A DNA stretch of 64,000 bases. Origin: Alphaproteobacteria bacterium. Lineage in GTDB: Bacteria; Pseudomonadota; Alphaproteobacteria; UBA828. The notes below the pieces were generated by a model. That model ran no database searches, had not been told where the DNA came from, and saw only the letters and a program-made list of their open reading frames with translations. The translations under genes were made by a program, and so were the position numbers. The stretch covers positions 62,001-126,000 of the forward strand of contig JAJDUK010000055.1 in assembly GCA_022826665.1 (NCBI GenBank), in the 5' to 3' direction. Every line of letters begins with the position of its first letter. The stretch's first letter is position 1. Below are positions 9,093-17,627 of this stretch, piece by piece.

Positions 9093-9122
9093 CGCGCCTA
9101 ACGCCTTGAGCCAGTCGGCCTC

Positions 9123-9152
9123 ATCCCGGAATATCCCGGCATATCCCGAATT
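9123..9152. repeat. Three tandem 10-bp repeats (ATCCCGgAAT-like)
   Basis: Units ATCCCGGAAT, ATCCCGGCAT and ATCCCGAATT follow one another directly and end 35 nt before the isochorismatase-family start. The spacing of about one helical turn suggests a regulator-binding array. The last unit also forms an interrupted inverted repeat (CCCGAA ... TTCGGG, 9145-9167). Confidence 0.55.
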
Positions 9153-9187
9153 GGACTGTCTTTCGGGCGTGGAGAGGGAGGTGCGCG

Positions 9188-9901
9188 ATGGGCGAGAGCG
9201 AGAGGGGCAACGTCAAGGAGGGGTGGAGCGCCTGGTGGAGCTTCGCGCGCATCCCCGAATTCCCGGTGGAGGCGGAGAAGACCGCGCTCATCGTGATCGA
9301 CATGACCTACCAGCAGGCCCACCGCGACTACGGGCTCTGCAAGCGGATCATCGAGGCGGGGCTGGAGGACGACCTTTCCTATTACCTCGACCGGATCGAC
9401 CGGGTGGTGGTGCCGAATCTGGTGGAGCTCATCGCGGCGTTCCGTGAGGTGGGCGCGCCGGTGATCTACACGCGCTGCGCGTCGCTGGTGGGCGATGGCT
9501 CGGACCAGACCTGGCGCCACCGCCACTTCGGCGTGGTCACCACCGTCGACTCGAAGGACGCGCAGATTCTCGCGCCGCTCGAGCCGCAGGAGGGCGACAT
9601 CATGCTGACCAAGTCGGGCTCGGCGGTGTTTCCCTCGACCAACTGCGAGCATCTGCTGCGCGTGAAGGGGATCACCACCATCGTGGTGAGCGGCATCTTC
9701 ACCAACAGCTGCGTCGAGGGCACGATCCGGCTCGCGGGCGATCTCGATTTCCGCTGCCTGATGCCGGAGGACTCGTGTGCCGCCATGTCGCCGAGCGGGC
9801 ACGCCAACGCGGTCGAGTATCTCGACGGCAACTTCTGCCACGTGAAGCCGACGGCGGAGATCGTCCGCCTGCTGGGCGAAAGGCAGGGCGCGGCAGCCTG
9901 A
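9188..9901 (+). CDS. Isochorismatase-family cysteine hydrolase
   Basis: Cysteine hydrolase of the isochorismatase fold, 237 aa, with the complete triad: Asp38 (VIDMTYQQ), Lys152 (LTKSGSAVF) and Cys185 (TNSCVEGTIR). Members with the Cys hydrolyse carbamoyl or amide groups (N-carbamoylsarcosine amidase, biuret or ureidoacrylate amidohydrolases, nicotinamidase). The substrate is not decided by sequence alone. The start is supported by a GAGAGGGAGG stretch 8-17 nt upstream. Because two hydantoinase systems lie in the window, an N-carbamoyl amino acid is an attractive substrate. It converges on a CoA-transferase gene. Confidence 0.9.
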   Translation: MGESERGNVKEGWSAWWSFARIPEFPVEAEKTALIVIDMTYQQAHRDYGLCKRIIEAGLEDDLSYYLDRIDRVVVPNLVELIAAFREVGAPVIYTRCASLVGDGSDQTWRHRHFGVVTTVDSKDAQILAPLEPQEGDIMLTKSGSAVFPSTNCEHLLRVKGITTIVVSGIFTNSCVEGTIRLAGDLDFRCLMPEDSCAAMSPSGHANAVEYLDGNFCHVKPTAEIVRLLGERQGAAA

Positions 9902-9903
9902 CG

Positions 9904-11076
9904 CTAATCCGCTTGGCGGATAACACCGTCGCGGGCGAGAGCGGCGCACTCGGAGTCGTCGTAGCCGATCTCTCGCAGGATCGCGGTGCTGTGCTGGCCG
10001 AGGGCGGGCACGTTCGTCTCGATCCGGCCCGGCTCCTCCTGGAACTTGATCGGGATGCCGAGATGGGAGGCGCCGTCGTCTGCCCGTATCACCATGTCCC
10101 GCGCGGCAAGGTGGGGGTCGTCGAAGGCCTCCTTGAGGTCGAGGACCGGCGCGAAGCAGATGTCGCGGCCGGCAAACCAGTCCACCCACTCGGCTTGGGT
10201 GCGCTCGGCGAAGGTCTCTTCGAGGAAAGCGTGGAGCGGGGCCTGCGCCGGGCCTGCGGGCTCGCGGCCGAGGGGGATCAGGTCGGGGCGCCCCACGCCT
10301 TCCAGGAAGTTGACGACGAACTTCATCTCGCCGCCGCCCAGGGTGATGTAGCGGCCGTCCCTGGTGCGGTAAGGGCGGTAGAACGCGGCGCCGCCCTGCG
10401 TGCGCTCGGCAGAGGGGTCCGGCGAGCGGCCGTCCGCGAACACGCGGCCGGCGACGTGCGATGTCCATGACACCACCGTGTCGAACATGGAGAGGTCGAG
10501 ATAGTCGCCGCGCCCGGTGGTCTGGCGGCGCAGCAGGGCCATGAGGATGCCGGCGAGCGCCATGAGCGAGCCTCCCATGTCCGACGGCGGCAGGCAGGCC
10601 ATGGCCGGCTTGCCGTCGCTATCGACGCTGAGGCTGGCGACGCCGGCGAGCGCGTTGACGCTGAGGTCGTGAGCCGGGCGGTCGCGGTAGGGTCCGGACT
10701 GACCGAAGGCGGAGATGGAGGCATAGACGACCTGGGGCGCGCGTGCCTGCACGGCCTCGTAGCCGATCCCCAGGCGATCGACCACGCCAGGGCGGAATGT
10801 CTCCAGCACCACGTCGGCGGTCTCCGCGAGGCGCATGAAGGCCTCGCGTCCGGCCTCGCTCTTGAGATCGACCGCGAGGCTTCGTTTGCCTCGGTTCGCG
10901 TTGCGGAAATAGACCGTGTGGCCGGCCTGAACCGGCCCGATGGCGCGCGCGGGGTCGCCGTTTTTTGGGTCCTCGACCTTGATCACGTCGGCGCCGTGGT
11001 CGGCCATCATCATGGCCAGATGCGGGCCGGGCAGAAACCGGGAGAGGTCCACCACCCTGATCCCTTCGAGCTTCAT
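9904..11076 (-). CDS. CaiB/BaiF family (class III) CoA-transferase
   Basis: Moves CoA between carboxylic acids. The 390-aa product begins MKLEGIRVVDLSRFLPGP and has the catalytic Asp137 in PAHDLSVNALAG, matching the formyl-CoA transferase active site. The start at 11076 is preceded by GGAGGCGACCC, an excellent ribosome-binding site; the 38-residue upstream extension is not conserved-looking. Substrates cannot be assigned. It diverges from the AmpG-like gene. Confidence 0.92.
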   Translation of the reverse strand: MKLEGIRVVDLSRFLPGPHLAMMMADHGADVIKVEDPKNGDPARAIGPVQAGHTVYFRNANRGKRSLAVDLKSEAGREAFMRLAETADVVLETFRPGVVDRLGIGYEAVQARAPQVVYASISAFGQSGPYRDRPAHDLSVNALAGVASLSVDSDGKPAMACLPPSDMGGSLMALAGILMALLRRQTTGRGDYLDLSMFDTVVSWTSHVAGRVFADGRSPDPSAERTQGGAAFYRPYRTRDGRYITLGGGEMKFVVNFLEGVGRPDLIPLGREPAGPAQAPLHAFLEETFAERTQAEWVDWFAGRDICFAPVLDLKEAFDDPHLAARDMVIRADDGASHLGIPIKFQEEPGRIETNVPALGQHSTAILREIGYDDSECAALARDGVIRQAD

Positions 11077-11219
11077 GGGTCGCCTCCATGTGCGGGTTCG
11101 CTCTTGGTTGGCGCCGACATACCCCGTGATGGCCGCGCGCGCCATGGCGCCGAAGCCCAATCCCCCGCGCTCGCGCGCACGTGAAGGCACGTCATTGGCC
11201 GAGCCGGCAACGCGTGGCT

Positions 11220-12668
11220 ATGGTCCTGACCAATCGCGCACCGAGTCGCCCAGAGGACGCCGTGCAAGGACTCGCGGAATCGCTCGCCGTCTATTTCGAG
11301 CGGCGGATGGCCCGCATCCTCCTCCTCGGGATCATCAGCGGTTTCCCGTGGGTGCTCATCGGCAGCAGCCTCACCCTTTGGCTCACCGAAGACGGGCTCA
11401 GCCGCAGCACCATCGGCTGGGCCGGCCTGATCTTCGGCGTCTACGCGTTCAACTTCCTCTGGGCCCCGCTCATCGACCGCGTCCGGTTGCCGTGGCTCTC
11501 GCGGCGGCTCGGGCACCGTCGTGCCTGGATCCTCGTCCTCCAGGTCGTGATCCTGGTGTGTCTCGTCCTCTGGAGCACCTTGGATCCCTCGGAAAGCCTC
11601 GGCGCCGTGATCGCCATCGGCCTCGCCATTGCCGTCGGCTCCGCGACCCAGGACATCGCCATCGATGCGCTCAGAATCGAGCAGATCGGCCAAGAGGAAG
11701 GCGAGGCGATGGCCGCCGGTGCTGCCGTCGCGGTGGTCGGCTGGTGGAGTGGGTTCAAGCTCGGCGGCATCGTCGCCCTGGAAACCGCCGAGGCCTTCCA
11801 GACCGCAGGCGTCGAGAACTACTGGCAGGTCACGTTTCTCGTGCTCGGGATCGTGGTCGTCCTCTGCAACGTCGGCCTCCTGTTCGTGAGAGAGGCCGCA
11901 GCGGCGGCGCGCATGGCCGCCCAGGCCGAAGACGAGGAGCGGATCGCCGCGCGCCTGCGCGTGTCCGGCCCGCTCGGGCGCATCGCGGCGTGGCTGGGGG
12001 GCACGGTCATCAGTCCGCTCATGCGCTTCTTCGAGAGGAACGGAGTGGCGATCGCCGCCGCGGTTCTGGGCTTCGTCTTCCTGTTCAAGATCGGCGAGGC
12101 CTTCATGGGGCGAATGTCGCTGGTCTTCTACACTGAGATCGGCTTCACCAAGTCCGACATCGCACTCTACTCAAAGGGCCTTGGCTGGATCGTCACGGTG
12201 GGGTTCACGCTGCTGGGCGGCCTCGTCGCGGTCCGCATCGGCCTGATCCGGGCAATGTTCGCATCCGGGATTGCCATGGCACTCACCAATCTCATGTTTG
12301 CGCTGCTGGCCTGGTCCGGGAAGTCGGAGGTGCTGTTCGCCGCTGCTGTCGTGATGGACGACCTCACGAGCGCGTTCGCGACTGTTACCTTCGTCGCCTT
12401 CATCTCGATGCTGGTGGACCGGACCTATACCGCCACCCAGTACGCGCTGCTGGCTTCGCTCGGCACCGCGGGCCGGACGCTGCTCGCCGCGTCATCCGGC
12501 GAGCTGGTGGACTGGCTCGAGGGGGACTGGGGCAGCTTCTTCGTGATCACGACGCTGATGGTGATCCCTTCGCTGGTGTGCCTCTGGGCGATCCGCGCGA
12601 AGCTGCGCGAGCTGCTGGCCGGCGCGCGGGTGCGGCTCATGGGGAAGGCCGTGGAGGACGCCCCCTAG
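11220..12668 (+). CDS. AmpG-like MFS permease
   Basis: Integral membrane protein of about 482 aa with some 12-14 hydrophobic segments. The first segment region (RRMARILLLGIISGFPWVL...) and the FLWAPLIDRV loop are characteristic of the AmpG/PAT family, which imports anhydro-muropeptides for cell-wall recycling or acyl-CoA in the eukaryotic branch. The start is uncertain: 11181, 11220 and a methionine near 11307 are all in frame. A hydrophilic, Ala-rich insert follows the sixth segment (about residues 230-260). No other peptidoglycan recycling gene is beside it. Confidence 0.82.
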   Translation: MVLTNRAPSRPEDAVQGLAESLAVYFERRMARILLLGIISGFPWVLIGSSLTLWLTEDGLSRSTIGWAGLIFGVYAFNFLWAPLIDRVRLPWLSRRLGHRRAWILVLQVVILVCLVLWSTLDPSESLGAVIAIGLAIAVGSATQDIAIDALRIEQIGQEEGEAMAAGAAVAVVGWWSGFKLGGIVALETAEAFQTAGVENYWQVTFLVLGIVVVLCNVGLLFVREAAAAARMAAQAEDEERIAARLRVSGPLGRIAAWLGGTVISPLMRFFERNGVAIAAAVLGFVFLFKIGEAFMGRMSLVFYTEIGFTKSDIALYSKGLGWIVTVGFTLLGGLVAVRIGLIRAMFASGIAMALTNLMFALLAWSGKSEVLFAAAVVMDDLTSAFATVTFVAFISMLVDRTYTATQYALLASLGTAGRTLLAASSGELVDWLEGDWGSFFVITTLMVIPSLVCLWAIRAKLRELLAGARVRLMGKAVEDAP

Positions 12669-12700
12669 CCCCGCATCACTCACCGCCGGCAGGCGTTACG

Positions 12701-13732
12701 TCAGCGGCGCAGGTATGAACGAAGCCCAGACAGCAGGCTCGTGTCGTGCTCCTGATCCGGCGTCCCACGCCGTTGGCCGCCGAAGAAGTCGGCTGACATC
12801 GGCCCAAGGCTGATCAGCCCGCCGGGGAGGAAGCGCGTGACCAGAAGCAGGATTAGCGCATAGCCCACGGTCTGGTATGCGGACGCCTCGCGCAGCAGCT
12901 CGAAGCCGCCGATCAGCAGGACGGTTCCCAAAATCGGACCGAGCGCGGTGCTCGTGCCGCCGATCACCACGTAGGCCACCGCGTAGATCGAATCCCAGAG
13001 CGAGAACGCGTCGGGATGGGCCAGGATCAGATAGTGCGCGTAGAAGCTGCCTGCGATCCCGGCAAAAAAGCAGGCGATGACGAAGGCGATGAGCTTGTAG
13101 ATCGCGCTGTCGACGCCGACGCTCCGCGCCAGGATCTCGCTTTGGCGGACTGCGCGCAGAACCGCGCCCATGGGCGAGCGGTCGATCCAATAGGCGATTC
13201 CGACAGCGGCAAGCCCGAGCAGCCAAACGAGGTAGTAATAGGACGTCTTGTCCGTGAACGCGATCGTACCACCGCCGAACGGCAGCGGTATCGGGTCGGG
13301 CGGCTGGATGTCGACCATGACCCCCATGCCCATGCTGCCGCCGGTGAAGTCGGGGGTCACCAGGATGATCTGGCGGATCACGATGTTGAGCACCAGCGTC
13401 ACCATGGCGAAGTAGGCGCCGGTCAGGCGCAGTGCCGGAAAGCCGAAGAGCGCCGCGGCTACCGCCGCTATCAGCCCGGCTACGGGCATCGCCGCCCAGA
13501 ACGACCAGCCCAGATGGCCGGCGAGCATGGCCGATGCGTATGAGCCGATGGTCATGAACGCTGCCTGACCAAAGGTCCACTGGCCGATTATCAGGACCAG
13601 CCGAACTCCCAGCGAGACGATCGTGAACACCCCGATGGTGATGAAGACGTGCAGGTAATAGGGGTGCTGCGTGATGACCGGGATCAACCCAGTCAGCGCG
13701 ATCGCCGCGACAATTGCACCCCGCTTAAGCAC
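12701..13732 (-). CDS. livM: Branched-chain amino acid/amide-type ABC permease LivM
   Basis: Second permease of the HAAT-type importer, 343 aa, with about 9-10 hydrophobic segments and the typical GQWTFGQAAFMTIGSYASAM motif near residue 50. It pairs with LivH to form the inner-membrane channel. Its start overlaps the livH stop by 8 nt. It is the last gene of the livKFGHM operon. Confidence 0.93.
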   Translation of the reverse strand: MLKRGAIVAAIALTGLIPVITQHPYYLHVFITIGVFTIVSLGVRLVLIIGQWTFGQAAFMTIGSYASAMLAGHLGWSFWAAMPVAGLIAAVAAALFGFPALRLTGAYFAMVTLVLNIVIRQIILVTPDFTGGSMGMGVMVDIQPPDPIPLPFGGGTIAFTDKTSYYYLVWLLGLAAVGIAYWIDRSPMGAVLRAVRQSEILARSVGVDSAIYKLIAFVIACFFAGIAGSFYAHYLILAHPDAFSLWDSIYAVAYVVIGGTSTALGPILGTVLLIGGFELLREASAYQTVGYALILLLVTRFLPGGLISLGPMSADFFGGQRRGTPDQEHDTSLLSGLRSYLRR

Positions 13733-14585
13733 GGCCCAGCAACCCGCGCGGCCGGAAGATCAGAATCAGCATCACAGCGCTGAATGCGGCGAGCGACGAA
13801 TACCCACCGAAGAAGGTGGTGCCGAAGCTCTCCAACGCGCCGAAGGCAAGAGAGCCCACCACGGCCCCGGGGATGCTGCCGAGGCCGCCCAGGATCACCA
13901 CCATGAAGGCCTTGATGACGACAGGGCCGCCCACGGCGGGCGTCAGCACCTGGATCGGCAGCAAGAGGCCCGCCGCTGCCGCCGCCAACGCGCTGCCGAT
14001 AAACATACCGAGCGCGCTGATCCAGTCGACGTTGATGCCCTGCAGCATCGCCGCCTCCCGATCCTGCGCGACGGCGCGCATCGCTTGCCCTTCCTTGCTG
14101 CGCCAGACGAACAGGAAGAGGAGCGCGATGAGGGGCGCCGCGACGCCCAGGATCATCAGCCGCTCGCTGGGGATGACGATCGTGTCGAAAAACCAGACGG
14201 CGCCGTCCACCGGACTGCGAAAACGCTTGTCGCGCTCACCGAACGCGAGCAGCGCGCTGCCTTCGATGAGAAGGAGAATCCCGAGCGTGACAATCATGCT
14301 CGGCAGGTCCTGTCCGCGCAGCGGGCGCAGAAATATGCGGTCGAGCACCATGCCGAGCACACCCACGGCGATGGCGGCAATGAAGAGCGCGGCGAAGTAG
14401 TTCACGCCCAGTTCGGTCGCCAGATAGAACACGCAGAAGGCGCCCAGCATGTAGAGGTGGCCGTGGGCGAACTGGATCACCCGCATGATGCTGAAGACCA
14501 GGCTAAGCCCGACGGCAATCAGTGCATAGGTGGCGCCCAGCATGAGTGCGTTGACCGCGACCTGGCCGTAGAGCATGGCCGTCAC
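13725..14585 (-). CDS. livH: Branched-chain amino acid/amide-type ABC permease LivH
   Basis: First permease subunit, 286 aa, with eight or so membrane segments and the family N terminus (NALMLGATYALIAVGLSLVFSIM) followed by FAHGHLYMLGAF. The LGGLGSIPGAVVGSLAFG motif near residue 225 is the coupling-helix region contacting LivF/LivG. It overlaps livM and lies 60 nt after livG. Confidence 0.94.
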   Translation of the reverse strand: MTAMLYGQVAVNALMLGATYALIAVGLSLVFSIMRVIQFAHGHLYMLGAFCVFYLATELGVNYFAALFIAAIAVGVLGMVLDRIFLRPLRGQDLPSMIVTLGILLLIEGSALLAFGERDKRFRSPVDGAVWFFDTIVIPSERLMILGVAAPLIALLFLFVWRSKEGQAMRAVAQDREAAMLQGINVDWISALGMFIGSALAAAAAGLLLPIQVLTPAVGGPVVIKAFMVVILGGLGSIPGAVVGSLAFGALESFGTTFFGGYSSLAAFSAVMLILIFRPRGLLGRA

Positions 14586-14645
14586 GGGCGGACGCCTTTC
14601 GGTTGCGCGACCCCGGTGCCGGCTGCGGTGGGCCGGCCTCGCCGT

Positions 14646-15416
14646 TCAGGCCGGCGCCTGCTCGATTCCATGAATGTCCTCGTCAGCGCCGAGATAGGCG
14701 TCGATGACGCGCGGATCGTTCTGAATCCGCTGCGGCGGCCCCTCGGCGATCAGCTTGCCGAAGTCGAGAACCGCGATACGGTCGCAGCAGCGCATAACCG
14801 CGCGCATGTTGTGCTCGACCAGCATGACGGTCGTGTTCCGGGCACGAATCCGTTCGATAGTAGAGACCATCGCCTCCGTCTCTCCGGCGTCCATGCCGGT
14901 CAGCGGCTCGTCGAGCAGAAGCAGCGACGGGGCGGCGGCCAGCGCGAGCGCGATACCGAGTGCCCGGCGGTGGCCGTGCGGCAGGTTTTCGGCGCGCTCA
15001 TCGGTGAGGTCGCTCAGGCCCACGAGCTCGATAATCTCGTGCACGGACATCCGTCCCGCCGCCTCGCGGCCGCTCATGCGCCGGAAGCTGAGGCCGCTGT
15101 GCGCACGTGCGCTCACCAGGACGTTCTCGAGCACCGTCATTTCCATGAAGAGCTCGGTCTGCTGGAAGGTGCGCACCAGGCCGTGCCGTGCGATGCGGTG
15201 CAGGGACCAGCGCGTGATGTCCGTGCCGTCGTAGACGATGCGCCCAGCGCTCGGCGGCAGGACCCCGCTGATGACGTTGAAGAGGGTGGTCTTGCCGGCA
15301 CCGTTGGGCCCGATCAGGCCGAGAATCTCGCCCTCTTCGACGGTGAGGTCGACGCCACCGAGTGCAGCGAGACCGCCGAAGTTCTTGCCGATTCCCGTAA
15401 GCTCGAGGAGTGCCAT
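14646..15416 (-). CDS. livG: Branched-chain amino acid/amide-type ABC ATPase LivG
   Basis: ABC ATPase, 256 aa. Walker A GPNGAGKTT lies near residue 36, a signature-region LPHGHRRALGIALAL stands where LSxGxQR is usual, and Walker B LLLLDEP follows. The longer C-terminal tail and the RTFQQTELFMEMTVLENVL Q-loop region are typical of LivG. The signature reads LPHGHRR, a common variant in this subfamily. Confidence 0.94.
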   Translation of the reverse strand: MALLELTGIGKNFGGLAALGGVDLTVEEGEILGLIGPNGAGKTTLFNVISGVLPPSAGRIVYDGTDITRWSLHRIARHGLVRTFQQTELFMEMTVLENVLVSARAHSGLSFRRMSGREAAGRMSVHEIIELVGLSDLTDERAENLPHGHRRALGIALALAAAPSLLLLDEPLTGMDAGETEAMVSTIERIRARNTTVMLVEHNMRAVMRCCDRIAVLDFGKLIAEGPPQRIQNDPRVIDAYLGADEDIHGIEQAPA

Positions 15417-15443
15417 GGCTTGCGCGCCGGCGCGTGCGGAACG

Positions 15444-16184
15444 CTAACCCAGGTACACGCGCTTGACTTCCTCGTTCTGGGCCAGCGCGTCGGTCGCGCC
15501 GGTGATCACCACTTGCCCGGTTTCGAGGACGTAAGCGTGCTGAGCGATACGGAAGGCCATGCGCGCGTTCTGTTCGATGAGCAGGATACCGACACGCCAG
15601 CGCCGCGTGATCGCCGCGATGACCTGGGCGATCTCCTGAACCATCCGGGGGGCGAGGCCGATCGAAGGCTCATCCAGCAGGAGAAGCCGAGGACGGGCCA
15701 TGAGCGCCCGCCCGATGGCAAGCATCTGCTGCTCACCGCCGCTGAGGCTGCCCGCGCGCTGGCGGGAACGCTCCTTGAGCCGCGGAAAGTGCTCGTAGGT
15801 CAGGGCGAGGTCGTCGTCGAAAGCGGAATCTCTGAGCATCAACTTGCCGCTGCGCAGCCTGCGGTAGGCGCCCATCCGCAAATTCTCGAATACGGTCATG
15901 TCCGGGAAGACACGCCGCCCCTCCGGTACGTGCGCGATTCCCAAGCCAACGATCTTGTGGGCGGGCACGCGGTCGATGCGCTTGCCGTCGAACAGGATTT
16001 CGCCGGCGCTGGCCCGCTTTAGACCCGAGATCGTGCGCACGAGAGTAGACTTGCCGGCCCCATTGGGCCCGACCAGCGCGACCAGGCTCCCCTCGGAGAC
16101 GGCGAGGGTCACTCCCTTGAGCGCGGGCGCCCGCCCATGATGAACCCATAGGTCCTTGACCTCGAGCAGCATGACCGACGGCAC
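15444..16184 (-). CDS. livF: Branched-chain amino acid/amide-type ABC ATPase LivF
   Basis: Second ATPase of the importer (246 aa, possibly starting four codons later at MLLEVKDLW). It has Walker A GPNGAGKST, signature LSGGEQQMLAIGRALM, Walker B LLLLDEPSIGL and the LivF-specific HVPEGRRVFPDMTVFENLRMGAY stretch. It lies between livK and livG. Confidence 0.95.
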   Translation of the reverse strand: MPSVMLLEVKDLWVHHGRAPALKGVTLAVSEGSLVALVGPNGAGKSTLVRTISGLKRASAGEILFDGKRIDRVPAHKIVGLGIAHVPEGRRVFPDMTVFENLRMGAYRRLRSGKLMLRDSAFDDDLALTYEHFPRLKERSRQRAGSLSGGEQQMLAIGRALMARPRLLLLDEPSIGLAPRMVQEIAQVIAAITRRWRVGILLIEQNARMAFRIAQHAYVLETGQVVITGATDALAQNEEVKRVYLG

Positions 16185-16270
16185 CCGTCTCGGGAACTGG
16201 CGAGCGTGGGCCGGCCGGGGGCGAACGCCTTACCCGCCCCCGTACCGGTCTGCCCTCATACGACTTCGGC

Positions 16271-17446
16271 TCACGGCACCGTTGGCGGCACCACGGAGAC
16301 GGTGGTCGCCTTCCCGTCCTTGATCGTGTTGAGCACGACGGGCACCTGCATCTGGTGTGGCTGACCCCATGTCTCGGCGCCGCCCCAGGTGATGATCGGC
16401 TTGCCGGGCAGCAGCTCCTGCACCACCGTGGACTGGCGGACGCCCTCCACGATCGCCGGGATGTCGTCGATCGAACCGGCTTTCTGGATGCCGGCGAGAA
16501 GCACCCTGATCCCCTGGTAGAAGGCGAGCGCAACGGCGGTCCATTCGCCTTCCCGCTCCGTGTATTTCTCACGGAACGCCACGAGCTCCGGGCCCTCGGG
16601 GAAGCCGTGGGAGCCGATGATGTAGAAGCCCTCGGCGGCCTCGGGGCCGGCGTGGTTGAGGTAGAGGTTGATATCGTCCTCGCAGCTGCAGCTCATCACG
16701 CCCTTGTAGCCAAGCTGACGGGCGAGCTTCAGGAGTTGCGGCCCGGTCTGGCCGACGCAGCCCAGGTTGAGCATGTCTGGGTTCAGCGCCAGCACCTTGG
16801 TCACCACCGGCAGCGGGTCCGCTAGGTCGGGATCGAAGTACTCGACGCCGAGCCACTCTAGGCCGAGGGCCTGCACCGCAGCCTTGTCGTTCTGCACGGC
16901 CATCTCCGGGAACTGTCCGCGCGGTGAGAGCTCGACCACCGTCTTGAGGTCCGGGTTGTCCTCGAGAACCCTCCCGAACAGGACCGGCGCAAAATTTGGC
17001 GGCAGATTGAGTGTGCCGAAGCCGTTGTGCGGCGGTGAGAACACGTCCGGCCGCCACACCGGCGAGACGTGAATGAGTCCTTCCCGCACGTCGTCCGGCA
17101 GGCCGAGCCAGGCGTCTGGGCCGTTATCGAAGTGGATCATCAGGATCTTGATGCCTTCCTGATGGATGAAGCGCTCCAGGCCGGCCTTGGCGAGCTTGGT
17201 GTCCGCCTTGTGGTCGTCGACGAACAGCTCGATCATGTACGTCTTGCCGCCGACCTCCAGTCCGCCCTGTTCGTTGATCTCGTCGACGTACATCTCCGAC
17301 GTCGCCCGCAAGGGTACCCCCCATGCGGCGCCCCATCCCGTCATCGCTGACTGGAGCCCGATCTTGAGGGTGTCTTCGGCCTGCGCGGCTGCGCCAGCGA
17401 ATGACATCGCGAGCACCGACGCCGCGGCTACGAGGATTTTCCGCAT
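16271..17446 (-). CDS. livK: Periplasmic substrate-binding protein, LivK/amide-type
   Basis: Receptor of the importer, 391 aa. An N-terminal signal peptide of about 23 residues (MRKILVAAASVLAMSFAGAAAQA) is followed by a type I periplasmic-binding fold starting DTLKIGLQSAMTGWGAAWG. It is the promoter-proximal gene of livKFGHM and is divergent from hyuB-hyuA, so the cargo may be the amide or hydantoin substrate rather than an amino acid. That substrate link is an inference from gene order. Confidence 0.92.
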   Translation of the reverse strand: MRKILVAAASVLAMSFAGAAAQAEDTLKIGLQSAMTGWGAAWGVPLRATSEMYVDEINEQGGLEVGGKTYMIELFVDDHKADTKLAKAGLERFIHQEGIKILMIHFDNGPDAWLGLPDDVREGLIHVSPVWRPDVFSPPHNGFGTLNLPPNFAPVLFGRVLEDNPDLKTVVELSPRGQFPEMAVQNDKAAVQALGLEWLGVEYFDPDLADPLPVVTKVLALNPDMLNLGCVGQTGPQLLKLARQLGYKGVMSCSCEDDINLYLNHAGPEAAEGFYIIGSHGFPEGPELVAFREKYTEREGEWTAVALAFYQGIRVLLAGIQKAGSIDDIPAIVEGVRQSTVVQELLPGKPIITWGGAETWGQPHQMQVPVVLNTIKDGKATTVSVVPPTVP

Positions 17447-17544
17447 GGGTTAAGCCTCCCTGTTTCGACTTCTTACGCGTGTGACAATGCTACGGACTTG
17501 GGCCACCAATTGACAAGGCTGGGCACCCCCCAAAGGCGACGCGC

Positions 17545-17586
17545 CGCAGGCCGTGGCCGTGGTGAAACATCCGGGTTAGTCTGGCG
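17545..17586 (+). promoter_or_regulatory. Putative promoter block of hyuBA (shared with 21680-21721)
   Basis: A 42-nt block resembles the one upstream of the oxygenase gene at 21822 (about 33 of 42 positions alike by eye). It ends in GTTAGTCTGG, where TAGTCT (17577-17582) fits a TAnnnT -10 element 46 nt before the hyuB start. No convincing -35 hexamer is present. Confidence 0.4.
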
Positions 17587-17627
17587 CTGCGGCCCGAGTG
17601 GCCGCGTCGTGCGAGAGGGAGGAGGCG

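Noticed and set aside
13671-16022. 783-codon plus-strand ORF opposite livM-livH-livG-livF
   Set aside because: It is antisense to four well-conserved transporter genes and has a His/Arg/Asp-rich composition typical of GC-rich shadow frames.
17510-17515. TTGACA hexamer in the livK-hyuB divergent gap
   Set aside because: No plausible -10 at 16-18 nt downstream, so not called a promoter.
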